A DNA stretch of 64,000 nucleotides. Origin: Xanthoparmelia taractica (taxonomy: Eukaryota > Ascomycota > Lecanoromycetes > Lecanorales > Parmeliaceae). Within the stretch, counting starts at the first letter, position 1; the number at the start of each line of letters is the position of its first letter. A model generated the notes under the pieces. The model saw only the letters and a program-made list of their open reading frames with translations. It did no database searches and had not been told where the DNA came from. Positions 45,501 through 58,069 of this stretch are shown piece after piece. The position numbers and the translations under genes are program-made. Where the stretch lies: NCBI GenBank assembly GCA_033085395.1, contig JANQBS010000145.1:39269-103268 (forward strand), in the 5' to 3' direction.

Positions 45501-46001
45501 TTTGGTTTGGTTTGGTTTGGTCTGGTTGGGGGAAGAAGGGCCGAAAGTCTTGCATGCGACTTGCCGGGCTGTTAGAAGAGAGTCTACGATGCGGTGATGG
45601 ACAAACCACAATACCATGAATAATAGAGAGATAAGACGTGTTCGGGTGATTGCTCTGATTGCTTCGAGTATACATCAATATCTATGGGCGCTATTCGCCG
45701 GGGTAATAGAATGGTAAGAACAGAGTAGACCGAAAAAACAAAAAGCAGGTAGTCTATAGAGGTATTCGTGCAATCACTCAATGCCTGCCTGCCGATTTTA
45801 TATGCCCAAAACACTCCATCGTGTATTCGTGCGCCTGAAATCGCCACGCTCGCGGTTGTGCTGGTGTAGCTGAAATTCTATTGTGGTGTAAATCTTGACA
45901 AATAAAAAAAGAGCTGATGATGTAACCCAACATCCTCAACCGTTCTTTCATTCTACGCCTTGTAGGACATTGCTCCGTTCTTTCCGTAGGCAAGTCATGG
46001 C
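42544..46001. other. Long gene-free stretch downstream of CreA (3.4 kb)
   Basis: I recognise no gene here. Low-complexity tracts include a 30-base A-rich run at about 44539-44571, a G-rich run at about 44872-44896 and a (TTTGG)n run at about 45499-45525. Overlapping frames of 80-146 codons without features are left out. It includes the CreA 3' flank. Confidence 0.45.
45499..45525. repeat. (GGTTT)n microsatellite
   Basis: The unit GGTTT repeats about five times, followed by GGTCTGG. A simple tract in the CreA 3' flank. Confidence 0.75.
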
Positions 46002-47285
46002 TCAGTACCTGTCGGCCAAATCATTTCCTGCCTGACTGCCTGCAGTGCTCGAGCTGCCACTAGCGAAGCCACTGCTGGGATTGAGCAAGTCTTGCACTGC
46101 CACTTTCGGGACTTGCGGAACGGGTAGCTTCCTGTATGTTCCATCCTTGCGACTCATAATATCGCTGATCCGGGGGCCGCTGCTGTACGTAGACTGGTTT
46201 GTGAGGCTGCCATAGGGCGAGGAGCCTTCGGTCGAAGGCTCCATTGGGGCGAGTGCTGGTGCGTGTGTGAGTGAGAGGTGGCGGATTCCAGGCAGGTGAA
46301 GGCCATGGTCACCGTAGGGTCGTAGGCGGGGCGAGTGCGCCGGAGTAGCTAGTGGGGTATGATCGGGTGTAGGCGAGAGCGAATCATGTGAGAAGGTTGG
46401 AGACGAAGGAGCGGTCGAATTTGGCGATGCGGGTCGGGATCGCTTGAACAGGCGGTGACCTGAGCTGTCGTCTTCTTCGTGGGAGTGAGATCGAGACATG
46501 TTGTGCGAGTAGGCGTATTGCGAGAGCGAGGGTAATCGATTGGCACTGCTGCTACCGTGGATAAAGTATGGGTGGTGGTGATGATGGTGATGATGGTGGT
46601 GCCGAGCGACAGACCCGTGATTGGGCTGTTGATCTTCGCGTTCGACTTGGGATGCAGCTGTCGCGAGAAGGTTGATGTCCATCGGATTGTGTGACCCTCC
46701 GTTCGGACTTCCTCCGTTGCTTCGCCCATTTGGATTGAGTGTAGATGGAGTATTGGCTGAGTAAGGCGAGTAGGAGTTGGGAGGAGAGACGTTGGGTGAG
46801 CCGACTTTAGATGTAGGGGCGGAGTGTGAGATGATGTGTTGAGGAGGAGGCATCATCGAAGCAGATATGGCTTGATCTTGAGCGTAGCTGGCCATCGCGG
46901 CGGTCTGGTGCGTAGTTTTGTTGCTTCGTCTTGAGTTTGGGTTGTTGTGTATTCTCGAATGTCGAGTCAGCTCATCTGACCGACTGAAGCGCTTTGTGCA
47001 GCCAGGAAAGGAGCATCCATGCGGTTTTTCCCCCGTATGTGTTCTGATGTGCCTTGTTTGATGTTCGAGGCGGTGAAAGGCCTTATCGCAGAGGGGACAT
47101 TTGTAGGGTCGAGGCAGGTCCTGGCCTTTATCGTCGGGCAGGCCTCCGACCAAGGGCGGTAACGCCCTGACGGCGGCAGTCATACCACCTTCCTGTGTGT
47201 ATCCTCCTCTTGCTTGATCGTATGGATTTTGGGACTGTGGATTCAGCAGGTTGGAAAAGTCCACCGCCGAACTTGCTCGCTGCAT
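46002..47285 (-). CDS. creA: CreA/Mig1-type carbon catabolite repressor
   Basis: This is an intronless gene of 427 residues. It opens MQRASSAVDFSNLLNP, the start typical of CreA. Two adjacent C2H2 fingers span residues 61-113: finger 1 has Cys63, Cys66, His79 and His83, and finger 2 has Cys91, Cys96, His109 and His113, with the linker THTGEKPHGC. They bind SYGGRG sites in target promoters. A run of ten His (about residues 229-238) and Ser/Pro-rich spacers follow. Near the C-terminus, ISDIMSRKDGTYRKLPVPQV is the conserved repression segment. The product is nuclear and represses genes for alternative carbon use in the presence of glucose. The upstream region carries GTGGGG-type sites, so self-regulation is possible. 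Confidence 0.93.
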   Translation of the reverse strand: MQRASSAVDFSNLLNPQSQNPYDQARGGYTQEGGMTAAVRALPPLVGGLPDDKGQDLPRPYKCPLCDKAFHRLEHQTRHIRTHTGEKPHGCSFPGCTKRFSRSDELTRHSRIHNNPNSRRSNKTTHQTAAMASYAQDQAISASMMPPPQHIISHSAPTSKVGSPNVSPPNSYSPYSANTPSTLNPNGRSNGGSPNGGSHNPMDINLLATAASQVEREDQQPNHGSVARHHHHHHHHHHPYFIHGSSSANRLPSLSQYAYSHNMSRSHSHEEDDSSGHRLFKRSRPASPNSTAPSSPTFSHDSLSPTPDHTPLATPAHSPRLRPYGDHGLHLPGIRHLSLTHAPALAPMEPSTEGSSPYGSLTNQSTYSSGPRISDIMSRKDGTYRKLPVPQVPKVAVQDLLNPSSGFASGSSSTAGSQAGNDLADRY

Positions 47286-50200
47286 GTGAGGATCTGCGTG
47301 GGGGTTTATTGGCGAAGATCGGTAAACGCGACGGCGGGAATCGAGGGTATCTGTAATTTTAATTGCAAACGCAAACGCACACGCAAGCGAATGATGAGAA
47401 GATGTATGAAGCTATCAAGTAATTTGGAGAAAGGTAGTCGTAAGTGGGTCGAAAGGTCTTGAGTGACTCCGATGTTTGTGGGTTTGCGGTGAATGTTTTT
47501 CTTTTTTTTTTTAGAGTCACAGTCAGCGAAGGAAAGAGCTCCGGGATTGTGGGTAAGGGTTGTCGCCGCTGCTTTTTCGGAACGTTTGACGAAGATTTGC
47601 CGGACACCAACTGCTAGTGTATAGATGGCGATCTTGCAGGCTGATTATGCTTGGAGGATAAAAGTATCGAGCTCGCTGCTCAATATGATAGAAATCATGA
47701 GCAAATTTGTCTTTGTCGAACCCCTGAGACGGAGGGGCGTACGAGGGTGTATTTTGCTCCTCCTGTGTTGGTTTCTGCGGGAAGCCTCCAGGACGACAAG
47801 TGCGAGTCGTTCGATCTGCTGGTACCCTACCAGTGACGTGGAAATAATGTAGGCGTCACTGTGGAACCTTTGTCATACCGAATGCGATACCGTGAGCGCG
47901 TACCAATGTCAGACTTCTCACGAATCACAACGGTGGGTTCTCTCAGCCCGAGCCAAGGGTTATGCTGCTCCAGGCGTGTCGAGGGATGACGAGAGAAAGT
48001 GTAGAGGAGTAAGTGCTCGGGTACTTTGGAGACAGACAAAGGTACGGAAGAAGTACTGGTGACAGGGAGGCGATGGCTCTGCTAGGGGCCTGTATGGGAG
48101 AGGTAGAGGAGGTACTGTACTGATCAATGATCTTAAGCATGCGCTGGCCCGAAGTATGGGGGGGGGGGGGGGAAGGGGCGTGTCTTGGAGTTATTGGATT
48201 CTTGGGGAAGGAATTTGTGGGGCTTATCGGACAGCTTTTTCTTTTTACTCAGCCCTGGTCCAAAAACGTGGTACCTGAACTATGCTCTCTATGGTCTGTT
48301 TGACGCCTCTTTGACTTCCCTCTTTGTACGTACTCACTCTAATAATCTTTCGGGGAAGGCGGGAGGAGAGGCAGCCAACCAACGGCAGATAAGCATGGAA
48401 ATCAGCTTTGCAAGTCTGTATGTACCCCATACAAACCTCCGGGGGTCTACGACTAAGGATCCGGTCTAAGAGACCAAGGTCCAGCTACTGCGCATCTGAT
48501 GCAAGTGAGACTGTGGATAGATGGAGGATGATCGCAAAGGACTCCGTAAGCGGATAAAGGGGGTGGAAAGTAGACGGATTGTGGAGAAGAAAGGGGGTCT
48601 CGGATCCTTTCTGACTGTCTCTTTGCCTAGAATAATAATAATTATACTAGTGATTATCGCATCATTCGCACACGGCATTCCATCTATATTGGTTCCCCCC
48701 TGCCAATCCGGTCGCAATATCCGAACCATACCCATGCACCTTTCCATATCACATCCACGACACCAATATGAATAAGATATGCCCACAGGAACACCAACCT
48801 TCTCGCCACGGGATCCCTCGTATTTTTCCTTTTGAGAAAATCATGTGTTTCAGAGTCACGAGGCTGAGAGACCCGTGGAGATGGTCATTCGCCAAGTTAT
48901 CTACGAAGATTTGAAGCCACAGGGCAGGAATCAGGATTGGTTGTGGGGTATAGCTGCGCATCGGGCGCTTTCCCTGCATGCTGGGCAATTCCGAAGCAAG
49001 TTGGGCAGGACTAGCCGCGGGGACCGCAGTGTTGGAAGCGAGGCTGTCGCTGGGAAAAAAGCGTGTTCAGTGTGGCTCTTAAATAATGTACTTCGTTACT
49101 TCTAAGTGTGAATGATTAGATTATCCCAGCGCGGCCTATTCTCTGCCTCGAGCTGTCCAATGACCCGAAGTACCTTACTACTGCTCTCGTTAGTTTCTAA
49201 TAGAAGTTGTATAGATAAGTAGGAATGCGGGAAGTAGCGTGGGGTAAGGGAGGTTATGGAGAAGAGCGCTTTGATTCGAAAAGTGATTTGGAATTTTTTG
49301 TTGGGTGGTCTGTCCCCAAAGGTGTGGGGAATAATCAATCGTTTTTAGCGAAACAGGGCAAATCGGATCACGATGCGCGTGGCATGCTCGCATAAGTTTG
49401 CGGGTTTCCCCATGACTGGTTGGATATCTTCGGTTGACGAAACTTGACACGATCCAAAAAAAACCAAAACAAAAAAAAAAAAAAAAACTTGAAAAGAGGG
49501 TTGCATCCTGTATGGAATGCGTCCTGCATGCACATCCCGACTGTCATTTGTGCAGCAGCATATGGCCTGCAGTATCATGCATATGTAATCAATAATAGGG
49601 ACAAGGGTAGTAGAAGTATTTGCTTTTCAGTCCACCTTCCAATTTCCATAGCATGTTGGCACCAGCTAATTTGTATTATTCTTCCGACATTGTTGGCAGG
49701 ATGTAAGCAAGTCTACCATAGCAGACATGATTCGGCGTCTGTCAAAAACGGCGGGGAAAGGGGAACCCTTGTCTCCAAGCCGCATCGCCTAGCCCCGCTT
49801 AGCTTAGGCCTTATCTTTTGAGTACCTTACCTTATTTGGGGGGGGTGGGTAGGGAATCCTTTGGGGCAAAATGATTGTGAGTAGTAAAAGTTAGGTAGTA
49901 AAAGTAGGGGAAAGGAACGACTTGCATCATGGGTTAATGATCACCATGATTGCTTTTCTCTTCTGTGGAGCCGTTATCGTGGGGAAATTGCGTGTGGCAA
50001 GTGGAAAAGAGGAAAAAGGAAAAAGGGACGTGCGTCTGGGCCTGGTAGCTGTCTATCTCCCCTGTTTCTGCCGTCATCCAACACCACCACATGCTATAAT
50101 GCATGGATACATGATGAAATAAATCTCTCCCGCCCTCGGACTCGACTAAAAGTATATCCGCCTACTTATATCCCGATGTGCGATTCAGGCGACCTTCACT

Positions 50201-51980
50201 ACAAAAGGAAAGAAAAAGAAATCAAAAGCTTGGGACCCAACTGGAATGCTGACCTGCACGCGCCTAGCAAATTTTGTCGTCACCCTGCAGTCAAGAGCTC
50301 TTGCCGGCATATTCTGGCTTGCTAAGCAATCACCACTCCATCAGACCCCGATAGACTATCCAGTGGTGCAAACTCAAGATGAACTCTCAGACAACCATTC
50401 ATAGCTGAATTTAAGGTGGGCGACGAGGAAGAAACAAACTTAAGTCCTGGGAATCCCACCATCAAGGCCAAGTATGCGTTTGATGCACGAGCACGCCATC
50501 TCTCCCGACAATAATTGGGCCGAGAATTGTGAGAATAAGAGCCAAAAGCTTCAGAAGCAAAGTCACGGTTCAGGGTAGACGACAAATGCAATGAGCGTGG
50601 GTCAGATGGCGTCTGCCTCACAGATATCACACAATCACTACCACCCTCTCTACCTTTGCTAGCCGCCTTCCCGGCCCTTTCACTCGCTCTGTGCACCTAA
50701 TCCAGCTAGCCAAGTAGCTAGCTGCCGACTTCTCCATCAGCGCTTCGTTACTTGGTCACTCATAATCACTGCTGCTAGATGAGCGCTAGTAATGTCCTCC
50801 TTGGACTCCTGGAACCCATTCTTGAGCTGAGTACATGCCAACCAAAAATGGTAGCTTTCTGCTGGATCACATTGATTGCTGTCATATGAGCGCGATCAAC
50901 ACTCTGTACAGAGGGGTAGGGTCATGAAGCTTGCATTCATTCACCACTAGGCTACCCCTTACCCAGCACACTGTGCCTCTATTCTACCGGACATTCCTTG
51001 CTCGCTTGACCAACCCGCTTTTTGCCTTGCCTTCGTCTCCCCACTGATGCTCGTCAATCTTTTCAGGCCGCCAATTCATAATTCATGATTCAGATGACTT
51101 ATTCAATAAGGTCCAGCAAGCCAGACCACTTTCTCCTTCGGCACGTGGAACTCAGCCAGCAACCTCTGAACCGCCAGCCCAGCTCAACTTTTATCTTTAC
51201 ATCACTGAAGCTCCTGAATATCTGTCTCGCGTGAACCAAGCGTGCCCTGAAAGGGCTCCCAAAGCCTACAAGTATCGGCGATCGAAGCCTTAATAGCTTA
51301 ATCCCGGAGCCACCCAAGCGCTTCGAAGGTGCGTTCGGAGGTCGGGGACAGGGAGAAGGCAATGTGTAAACCTCACCTGCAGTGTGATCTATGTCAGGCA
51401 TTAGCGCCCGCAGGTCACTCAGAGGGCGGTTCCCAACATAAGCCTTCCTTTCGCCATTTCAGCTGCTCCTCAAGTGCTTTTTATAGGATTTCCTGCAGCG
51501 AGTATCAATGGTACGAGAGGTTCATGTACTCAAGGCATTTTCGAATCGGTCAGAATCGGCCATATGACATATCGTAAGACGTCGAGGGAAGCCTTGTCCG
51601 GCGCGCCTTGTGCGCTTCCTGCAGAGGCTTTTAAGCTGCCATTGGACTAGATACTTCCTGTCATCGTCAGTCCTCTTTCAGCCAATCGCATCACTTCGAG
51701 GTTGAGGGAGTTTCATCTCTGGAAGCCTCTTCAGTGATCTTTCCGCAAGAAAGTGTATCTGAACATGACCGCCTTCGCATTTGTTGAATATTGATCGTCA
51801 CGAGTAAGCACTAGGCTTCGCGGCTCAGACGGACGTAACATGTGAGGTACGCCAATTCCATAGCCTTGTTTCCGCAACCGCATGTCTTCTTCAGCTCGGT
51901 GCCTGTACTACATACACAGCTCTACATTGCATTGCATCATAGTCTAATCCAGCAAAAGCATACCTTGCTGACCTCCACCA
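47286..51980. promoter_or_regulatory. creA: Long gene-free region upstream of CreA (4.7 kb)
   Basis: No gene is recognised between the CreA start and the 3' end of the DJ-1-like gene, an unusually long gap for this window. GTGGGG sites (SYGGRG pattern) occur at 48943-48948 and 49324-49329. A run of 15 G lies at 48158-48172 and an A-rich run at about 49456-49486. It probably holds a long 5' leader and upstream promoter of CreA. Long leaders are common for fungal regulators, but transcription limits cannot be seen here. Confidence 0.4.
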
Positions 51981-52813
51981 TCAATTCTTATACGGCAACA
52001 CCCAAGCTCTCACGAGGGTCCACAGCCACCATGCATTGTTCATCGCTTTACCGCTCCCGTAAGCTTGCGGTCTGTCCCCAACATCAGCCATAGCCAGAAC
52101 AGCCTCAGCCGTCGGGCCCGGCCATTTGTTCCGAATGTATGCAGCAACCATATCCTGACCGTTTGTGACGCCAGCTTTCGTTGCGTCAGTCCGACTGCGC
52201 TCTTATGACGTTTTTAAAAAATGAAAGTAGGCTCGCGGAGAAGGAAACACAACATACCACTGGTCCATAGATTGCCATCAATAACCCACCTCTTATCCTC
52301 CCACGCCGCGTTGGGGAATTTCTTGCTCAATTCCGGCACCAATGCCCTGGGCCCCGTAACCCTTCTACCCTTCAAAATCCCCGCATGCCCGGCCGCATAA
52401 ACCCCCGTACAAACAGTCAGCACATCCGTCCCGCTCTCAAAATGTCCCCTGATGAACGCATTCACCGCACCCGTCGGCTTATACCCCCAAGGATCCGGTC
52501 CGGGAATCAACAGTACATCCAGCGTCTTCTTCCCGCCCTCTTTCGCAGGAGGAGCGCAGATCTTATCCGAGATGGCGGCGTCAATACGCAATGCGGAATT
52601 CGCAGTGCAGTCCTGAAGCGCATCGGGGCCACCCTGGTTGATGTAGATGATCTCGATAGGGACGGCGCCGGCTTTGAGAGGCGCGGGAAAGAAGGCGATG
52701 GTGGAGAGGAATGAGTGGGAGATCATGCCGAAGATGTCAATGGGGGAAAGGTCGAGGAGCTGGACGGTGTCGACGAGGAGGACACCGACGCGGGTTGTGG
52801 GTTTCGGAGCCAT
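51981..52813 (-). CDS. DJ-1/PfpI family protein (class I glutamine amidotransferase-like)
   Basis: I read exons 52813-52258 and 52174-51981, with an 83-bp intron (GTATGT donor), giving 249 residues in phase. The fold is shown by RVGVLLVDTVQLLDLSPIDIFG, the nucleophile-elbow motif VLTVCTGVYAAGHAGIL (Cys in Cys-Thr-Gly) and RVTGPRALVPELSKKFPNAAW. The second exon supplies GVTNGQDMVAAYI and a Trp-rich end. Such proteins act in stress response, glyoxal detoxification or, in related bacterial forms, isonitrile hydration. The exact reaction is not decided. The spliced exon pair fits the family length well. Confidence 0.85.
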
Positions 52814-53711
52814 CTCTAGGGATGATGATGATGGTGGTGATGATGGTAGGACGGTTTGGTATGAAGCTACCTTTTAACATTGCGAGGACTTGATGGAGCT
52901 TTACATATCAGCTCGAACTGCCTACCGTCGGCGTTTGTGTCTTTTTCTGGCGAAGCCCGAACTCCGAGCATCAACGCCATGATATTTAGGCAGCACTTTT
53001 TTTTTGACGGAAAAGTGTAGACTTTTGCAGCAAGAAGAGACTCGAAATCAACGCTTTCCTCTTCCGCGAACTTGTGCCCAGAAAAATCCAATCCGCACGG
53101 AATCCTTTCAAAAAGATACATCAGGCAGCACAATTCTAATCCCTCGACTGAAAAAACAGAAAAAAAAAAGCCATGAGATGAAAAGCCACAAGCCCCATTA
53201 CATGTAGAGATAGAAGAAGGATATCCCCCAAAAAATTCCAAATGATGAACTAGGCAGCCATATTTGATTGGGCGACAGCGGTCCGTCCGTTCATCAAACA
53301 AATCAAGCCACGGACAAGCTACCGCTACCTATAGTCTACGCCAATCTCGAGCGGCGCGGTAGCGAAACTTGCTCAAATTGCGCTCGTGCATATATACAGG
53401 CATAAATTGATTGTTTCATGAACGTTTAGCGCTTTTATAAGGTAAGGTAGATAGGATAGATAGGAAGGGATATTGTGGTAGAGTAAGGTAAGGTAGGTGG
53501 GGGCGGGAACCTCGGAAGGAGGACGGTCGCATTTCTCATCCTGGGGTGGGAATTATGTGTCCTGGGGATGGAGACTACTGTTGTATGGTTCGCTGCGGCT
53601 GCGCGATGGCGCCGCGATGTCAACGGACTAATTCCAAAGGCAAAGGGCAACACCGCCTTGTACCGGGCTAGTAATAACGAAAACCTACAGTAGAGTTTAT
53701 TAGGAACCCTG
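52814..53711. other. Intergenic region
   Basis: This contains the promoter of the DJ-1-like gene. Short open frames with no features are seen. Confidence 0.4.
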
Positions 53712-54336
53712 TTGGCAAACGAGCTCAAGCGGATTGTGCAGCTTCCTTTACTCTCCACTGTTTCACACTGCCGCAGCTGGCAGCTAGAAGGTCACGCAAA
53801 ACTTACAACCCTTGGTGTAATCGCAGCTTTGGGCAACGGAGACCTCGTTGGCTACCTGCGAGGTAGATCAGCCTCCGTCGATGCCAAGTCGCTATTCGGG
53901 CTCACGGCCTGAGGACTTATTGGCGGACCAAGTCGCTGTGCTCAAACAGATTCTTGATAGGCGTGCCGATATGGCATCCAACCCACCACCAGCACTGGTT
54001 CCACCGTACACCGCTGCGCCGTGGACAAAGGCCTACCCAACGTAAGCAATCTGCTGCTCGATTAAATTGCGGATCTGGAATCTTCTGTTGGCTCAGGCTC
54101 TTTGCTGGATGTCCGCATTGGTGTCAATGCTCAACCGACCAGGAAGAGGTACTCCTATTCCGCGCAGGCGAACAAAAATGTCTAGGTTTCTCCTCGAGCA
54201 CGGTGCAAAGCCCGGTCTGGCCGGTTATCAACATCACACGCCTTTGTTGGTCTTAAGTAATGTAGGAGACTTAAGCACAGTCAGTAAGCTTGTGTACAAT
54301 TACGCCCTATACCTTAAAGGTCAGTTGATACCTTGA
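53712..54336 (+). pseudogene. Ankyrin-repeat relic
   Basis: Pieces in two or three frames resemble ankyrin repeats. They include GNGDLVGYLRGRSASVDAKS (53836-53895), VAVLKQILDRRADM, and then RFLLEHGAKPGLAGYQHHTPLL followed by GDLSTVSKLV (54184-54288). The frame changes between pieces are not explained by introns of normal length. It is likely a decayed end of an ankyrin gene, perhaps of the same NLR-type class as the 37-41 kb gene. The repeat reading is by pattern only, so limits are rough. Confidence 0.5.
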
Positions 54337-56028
54337 TTGATCTTCGCACAGCAGCCAAGGGTGATCATTCAAGCGTTGTGAGCTTCTTTGTGAGCCGGGG
54401 AACAGACGGCAACATGCTGTCCTAGAGGAACTCGATGCCATCAGCTACAGCGAGCTGGAATCCACACATTAATGTTATCCCCAACTCAGCCCCGGTGACA
54501 AAAGATTCCTTTCACTTTGAGTGTTCCAGCCGAAACAGCGTCGACTAGGTGACAGCGGACCTGTCGGTGCCGATTATTTCTCGAAACCCGACGAGAGAAG
54601 ACATGTTCCAGCAGCGCAACAATGAGGAAAAATCCAGGACGCCACAACATCCGAGATCTTACGCGTTCAATGCTCCAATTCCGCGTCCCAGATACCATAC
54701 GACTTGGCGTTCTGACGATCGAGGTGCCACTGCCGTCAATGGTTCAATGGCCCTGGAGCGATAGACGTATCGCCGGATCCGCTGGAATCCGTTGGACGGG
54801 ATTGCATGTAGTATGAAGAGATGATGAAGGAGGTGACGACTTGTAAAAATCGTGTACGTCACACTTAACTGTCGCAGCGGCATTTCCAAGGCTTATTACG
54901 GCAAGTGGCAGTTGCAGCTTCTAAATACGATAGGCTAGAGTTTGGATTAGTTGCTGAGACAGGCTCCAGCTGCTTATGTCGGAAAAGATATAGTATAGTC
55001 TGGTTCCAACTATCATATCAAAGTCAAGCCTCGTTCGATCGCTGTTAGATACCTTGCCGTCGCCAATGCTTCCGACAGTACTCAAAGGGAGCATCTTGCG
55101 CAACGTGCGAAAAAAGTAATGCCTACCAAACCAGCAATGATGCCGACACACGTACGAGTGCAATTGATCTTCGCTCAAAATGGATATTTGTGGGTCTAAG
55201 AAAGTGCACAACACCTGTCAATTCCGAAGACGTGAAAGAAGCCACGTCCTCCATGCTACAGAATGAACTCAGAGCGGCACTTCGCCACGGTCCCACTGGC
55301 TATGCATATCCGAAAAATAAGCCTTTTATGATTACATACAGCTTGCGGAAAGGGTTCGAAGTTACTAATTCTGGCCCCAATGAAAATCCTGGGGTGGTTC
55401 ATTCAATGGCTAGATTTCTTGAGTGCGTGGAACGAAGAATCTTGCACCATGTGTTTGGACTTCCGTTTTCTGCACCCCTCTTTCATTCAGGAGCCGCACA
55501 GCCTGGAGTTATTACGTTTCATCTTTCAAAATCCTCCCGAACGCCCAGAGAATGCATTCAAATGTGCGATGAGAGAGATTCAAATGCAGACCATAATAAC
55601 AGCTAAACACTCCTCTTCTACAGCGCATATCAACATAGGCCACGTATAGACGTACAAACGCCCCCCGTGGACTTCCTGCAATGCAGATTAAAAGTGCCGA
55701 ATCAAAGGCGATCCGACAGAAACCCGATCCAATTGACGTTCGGCGCTGCTCTCAGTATGGATAGGTAGCGTTATACTTCATTTTTTTAGTGTACTCTGTG
55801 CTACCTAAACACAATGATGCGCAGAGACGAGGTATGCCGCCGCAGTGTATACTCGGTTTGCGGACATGGCGAATGCGCAGAGAAGTGGGCGCAGCGCAGG
55901 AAACAGTTTGAACACGCCGCAGAGCCTGGTGCCAACTAAACTGCAAAATGTCTCCCTTCCCATTAACCACGGGGCCTGGTATTCTTCTTTCTCGATCGTA
56001 TTACCCTCATTCACTGATCTTTCGGATC
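54337..56028. other. Gene-poor stretch (1.7 kb)
   Basis: Two overlapping frames at 55190-55649 contain protein-like stretches (GPTGYAYPKNKPFMITYSL; WFIQWLDFLSAWNEE). They have no ATG start in the longer case and no recognised family, so they are treated as possible relics. Nothing else is supported. Confidence 0.4.
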
Positions 56029-57697
56029 ATGTCATCGATTAGAGCGATACACTGGTTGCTCTTATTCACAGCAAAGCTGGTGGTGGCTCCCCCTAGCACC
56101 CTTACCCCTCAATATGACTTCCATCCAGCATGTTACGATACCGACCGTGAGTCTCTTCCCACTCTACACGTAGAGCCAAACATTGATAGACCCCAAAATC
56201 AGCGCCGATCATACAGCAAAATGTTGGAAATTTGACTTGCTCCGCGAAATGCTTGCTTGGGGCTGCTAACGTTCATATCTTACTTTGGCCCACTAACACT
56301 TATGAAGTGAGCATGAATAATGCACCAATGACAGTCAACTCGGTACCTTCGGGCATAGTGTCAAATGGCGTTACATTGTGAGTCTCTATCCCTCATGCTT
56401 TCAGCGCCGTATAATGAGACTTCCAAGTATATCACCGTTGGTATATATAGCATACCATGAGCTGCAAGCCTTCATCTCTTGCCCGACCACCGGATACATT
56501 GCACGAGGCAAATTTTACAACACCACAATCGCGTACGCACCAGAGGAGTTATCTGCGTCAGTGTCCGCTCGAGCACACCAAACCTGCGCCTTTTCGGAAA
56601 TCAACTACACAAAATTGGCAAATTACCCTCTTCGGAACGCAACGGACTTCATCCTCTCGCTTCCAGGTGCTTTGTCCTCGGTCGATCCTGTATGGAGTAC
56701 TTGCGCTCCGGCTAGCTATGGAGCTTTCGATCCGCCTTCAGCCTTGCAAAAGGCAACGGCCCTCACAGATCCTGCAAAAGAGTCTCCACTGTCAACGCCA
56801 GCCGCTCCCGGAGGATACGTTGGGCCCGCTCATGGTCCAAGTACCACGACCTCCGCTGTTGCCAGCTCTGATCCAGGGGTTTCCCAAGCGGTACCCAGAC
56901 CTGCCGTTCTCCGGACAACGGATTCACAAAGGTCCAATCCGACGGAGGCGATAGACACTACTATTATCAGAGGTTCACACCCTAATCTTGCGTCCCAAAG
57001 TCCCTCAAACACTCCCCCAAAAGCGTCACGTGGTGAAAGCAAAATTTCAGACCCTGACGATCCCACAAACACCTCGCCAGTCCCCGAGAGGCATGGGCTC
57101 GATTCAGGAGATCATACTGCGAACAAGCAGAGTGCAGTTTTCCAGGCTCCGATAGCGACAGCGACAGCGATGGGCAAGGATGGGCTTGACCCGACTCTAC
57201 GCCTCGCAGGCTCAACCGTCGCCTCGGCATCCCAACAAATTAGCTATAGTAACGCCTTCTTGCATGTAGGCGGCTTTGATCTAATGATAGGCGGTACCAC
57301 ACGCCCCGTTCAGCAAAAATCCTTGACGCTACCTAATTGAATACTTGTCAGCCCCAGCAGCCGCTCCGATGAGGTCAGCATAGGAAACCAAATCGTACAC
57401 GTCCTAAACGTACCAGCCGCAACGCAGGAAGTTCAGTTCAGTCCTTCAGGATTGAGTAGTATAATGAGCGCTTCCGCTGCTCCTGGCCAGGGAAACCCTC
57501 ATACCGCCGCTTTTGCAATCGCGAACACCTCCATGACCGCAGGGGCGAATACATCTCGTCCTTCCACAGCCCCTCGCAACGGATCGACAACCCAGACCTA
57601 CACAGGAGGCAATGAGCGTTCGATCCATCGATTATGGAGGTCTGTGGCTGTATTTCTGTCGTTGGCTGTTACAACCACAGCGCTTGGCATATTATAG
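56029..57697 (+). pseudogene. GPI-anchored secreted protein gene with one in-frame stop
   Basis: I read exons 56029-56146, 56203-56377 and 56428-57697. The introns are 56 and 50 bp with GTGAGT donors. The N-terminus MSSIRAIHWLLLFTAKLVVA is a signal peptide. The body has LTCSAKCLLGAANVHILLWP and SPLVYIAYHELQAF with a Cys pattern typical of fungal surface proteins. A long Ser/Thr/Pro-rich stalk (56700-57600) ends in the hydrophobic tail SVAVFLSLAVTTTALGIL, a GPI-addition signal. A TGA at 57338-57340 cuts the frame, leaving 401 of 520 codons and losing the GPI signal; the frame then continues open to 57697. The TGA is one C-to-T step from CGA. A functional truncated, freely secreted form is also possible. 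Confidence 0.65.
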
Positions 57698-58030
57698 CGC
57701 GCATGAATGTCTCCGAGGGAACACGGGCACCGTGTCCTTATACAGGTCAGTAAGATTGAGATTGTAGGTTCCTCCGTCCGCCGTTGTAGACTATATCACA
57801 GAGTAAGAGGCTAGGGGGGGGAGGGAGTGGACAGCCCCAGACACATACTTCACAGCTGAGACCTTTTTATTTTTTAGTGCGCTATGGGAACTTTAATGGG
57901 CGGGTTGGCTATCAGATCGCCCACAACAAACCCCCCCAAACTTCCATAACCGACCCCATGGGCGATCCAACCTCTATACCTCACCCCCTCCTCGAACAAA
58001 TTCCTCTCTCCATGGCAGCCAGTGCCGCCT

Positions 58031-58069
<39 letters not shown>

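Noticed and set aside
46565..46605. CAT-repeat as a microsatellite
   Set aside because: It encodes the poly-His run of CreA and is part of the coding sequence.
55190..55649. A gene in two overlapping frames
   Set aside because: No ATG, no family match and no splice pattern to join the two frames.
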